Below are positions 4,867 to 5,869 of a stretch of 5,869 bases of DNA, one piece after another. The notes under the pieces were generated by a model. The model saw only the letters and a program-made list of their open reading frames with translations. It made no database searches and had not been told where the DNA came from. The translations under genes were made by a program, and so were the position numbers. This DNA comes from Deltaproteobacteria bacterium (GTDB taxonomy: Bacteria; Desulfobacterota; Desulfobacteria; Desulfobacterales; Desulfatirhabdiaceae): positions 1-5,869 of the forward strand of contig JAPLJE010000469.1 of NCBI GenBank assembly GCA_026388755.1, in the 5' to 3' direction. Each line of letters opens with the position of its first letter. Position 1 is the first letter of the stretch.

Positions 4867-5675
4867 CTGATCAGCCCCGTAACCCTGTCGCCCATCCACT
4901 GGGGAATATCAACCAGCCGCATCAGGACAAACAGCGCAGACCACCCCAGGAGAAAAGCGCCGTCACATCTGCCGAAGGTCAACTGTCGAATGACCCGGAT
5001 TTCTCCATCAAACCCCCGGCAGCGCATGGATAGGTGAATGCGCTGAGCCCGGTCCAGTGCACGCAGCAGGAGCTGCCCGATCATGGAAGTAAAAACTTTG
5101 AACCCCATTCCCCTTCCCTCAAAGGCGCGAAGGGCCCTGGCCCGCACCATGCGCGATGCCTCATCGATCAGCACGAAAATATAACGATACAAAAAAAGGA
5201 GTTGCACGGCAAAGCTGTTGGGAGCGCCCATTTTTTCCAGGGACATGCAGATGGATGCAAAGCCGGTGCTGGCGATCAGCGCAAGAACAGCGCTGACCGT
5301 CAGCACAAAGCGAAGCATGATGGATGCAAAAGAAATCCAGCCCCCGGAAATGCTGACAGGTCCCAGATTCATCAGAATGGAACGGTCGATGAGGGGATTG
5401 AACATGCCGATGAAAACGGCAAAAGGCGCGGCCAGCAGAATTTTTTTAAGCAGATACACAAGCGGCAGGTCTCCAATGGCAATCAGGACGATGGGATAGA
5501 GGAAAAACGGAATCAGCCCCGTTATTTCGTATTTGTCAAAGGATACGACGCAGACGATAAAAAATGCGGTGGCAATCACTTTTGCACGGGGATCCAGCCG
5601 ATGGATGGGGCTTTGCTGACAGGAAAGGCTGTCCAGGTAGCTGATATCCAGAAATGATGATGCAATTTTTGCCAT
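4863..5675 (-). CDS. cbiQ: ECF transporter T component CbiQ (nickel/cobalt)
   Basis: A 270-residue transmembrane coupling protein that links the ATPases to the substrate-binding membrane component in Ni2+/Co2+ ECF transporters. [12 protein letters not shown] (22-33) is the CbiQ N-terminal signature. Hydrophobic segments follow at about 34-47, 52-68, 79-96, 114-138 and 240-256. The cytoplasmic coupling region has [20 protein letters not shown] (163-182) and RCRGFDGEI (218-226), matching the two Ala-Arg-Gly-like motifs by which EcfT grips the ATPases. The ATG at 5673-5675 is chosen; a GTG two codons upstream (5679-5681) adds only M-L, and the ribosome site is weak in both cases (GGGTG). The TGA overlaps the cbiO ATG, implying translational coupling. 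It starts 36 bases after the upstream membrane gene. Ni versus Co cannot be settled from this protein. Confidence 0.93.
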   Translation of the reverse strand: MAKIASSFLDISYLDSLSCQQSPIHRLDPRAKVIATAFFIVCVVSFDKYEITGLIPFFLYPIVLIAIGDLPLVYLLKKILLAAPFAVFIGMFNPLIDRSILMNLGPVSISGGWISFASIMLRFVLTVSAVLALIASTGFASICMSLEKMGAPNSFAVQLLFLYRYIFVLIDEASRMVRARALRAFEGRGMGFKVFTSMIGQLLLRALDRAQRIHLSMRCRGFDGEIRVIRQLTFGRCDGAFLLGWSALFVLMRLVDIPQWMGDRVTGLIR

Positions 5676-5711
5676 TAACACCCGGTTATTGATAACTTCG
5701 TAAGAAATCCA

Positions 5712-5869
5712 TCATCTTTGTCGATACCGTTTTTTCAAGGCAAAGCCGATGAACCCGGCCAGCCCCATGGCCATTGTCCCCCCAACCAGGCCGGATACGG
5801 AAGTCCCTGCGCTCACAGCCGGCCAGGGTTCTTTCATTTCCGGTGCTACCGATGCTTCATGCTCGCCAT
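5712..5869 (-). CDS. C-terminus of the ECF membrane component (CbiM/CbiN or PDGLE-domain protein), partial
   Basis: The right edge holds the last 51 complete codons of a gene entering from outside the window, ending in TGA (5712-5714). It reads GEHEASVAPEMKEPWPAVSA, then one hydrophobic helix (SVSGLVGGTMAMGLAGFIGF), then a basic tail LKKRYRQR, consistent with a single final membrane segment having its C-terminus in the cytoplasm. The short extracytoplasmic lead-in and the SGLVGG helix resemble the end of CbiN or of the PDGLE domain often fused to or following CbiM/NikM. Position just upstream of cbiQ on the same strand supports this. The PDGLE motif itself, if present, lies outside. It is too short to decide between a separate CbiN-like protein and a CbiM fusion. 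Confidence 0.7.
   Translation of the reverse strand, partial: GEHEASVAPEMKEPWPAVSAGTSVSGLVGGTMAMGLAGFIGFALKKRYRQR

Noticed and set aside
5034..5657. Plus-strand 207-codon open frame opposite cbiQ
   Set aside because: Its composition is hydrophilic low-quality sequence, mirroring the membrane protein on the other strand; no known domain is visible.
1..5869. tRNA, rRNA, CRISPR array, insertion sequence or attachment site
   Set aside because: No cloverleaf, rRNA motif, regularly spaced repeat, transposase motif or terminal inverted repeat was seen on either strand.

Overview
The window reads as chromosomal DNA from a Desulfobacterota-like (former Deltaproteobacteria) anaerobe. This is inferred from gene content and protein style, with no search run: a small YgaP/DUF2892-type membrane protein, a divergent LexA in an operon with a Pol IV, a rubrerythrin-like ferritin-fold protein, a remnant of a hybrid-kinase receiver domain, and a nickel/cobalt ECF transporter. 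All intact genes use the standard code, with TAG, TAA and TGA as stops.

Layout. Positions 1-204 (+) encode a 67-residue membrane protein. Positions 251-3159 (-) hold a DNA-damage block, read right to left: an SRAP/YedK-HMCES abasic-site protein, then lexA, a small unrecognised protein, and dinB. lexA, the small gene and dinB are packed with an 8-bp overlap and a 4-bp gap and look like one SOS-type operon. A 250-bp divergent intergenic region rich in inverted repeats (3160-3409) leads into a ferritin-like gene on + (3410-3910). Right after it lies a degraded C-terminal piece of a response-regulator receiver domain (about 3912-4090). From 4102 to the right edge, on -, is an ECF metal transporter operon read right to left: the tail of a CbiM/CbiN- or PDGLE-type membrane component, cbiQ (T component) and cbiO (ATPase).

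The most striking point is in cbiO. Its start overlaps the cbiQ stop by ATGA, the frame is complete over 254 codons, and every downstream ABC motif is intact. However, the invariant glycine just before the Walker A lysine is a TGA stop codon. This could be a nonsense mutation, a sequence error or recoding; no good SECIS hairpin is visible by eye. Three further changes look like single-base losses of conserved features: a frameshift in the receiver remnant, Arg to Cys at the DNA-contact arginine of the SRAP protein, and His to Arg at a metal-ligand position of the ferritin-like protein. Together they raise the question of gene erosion versus assembly error.

How the genes work together: LexA would repress its own operon, including Pol IV and the small protein, until DNA damage triggers its self-cleavage, and the SRAP protein would shield abasic sites in single-stranded DNA. 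The ferritin-like protein suggests oxidative stress or iron handling. The ECF operon would import Ni2+ or Co2+ for metalloenzymes, if its ATPase can be made.
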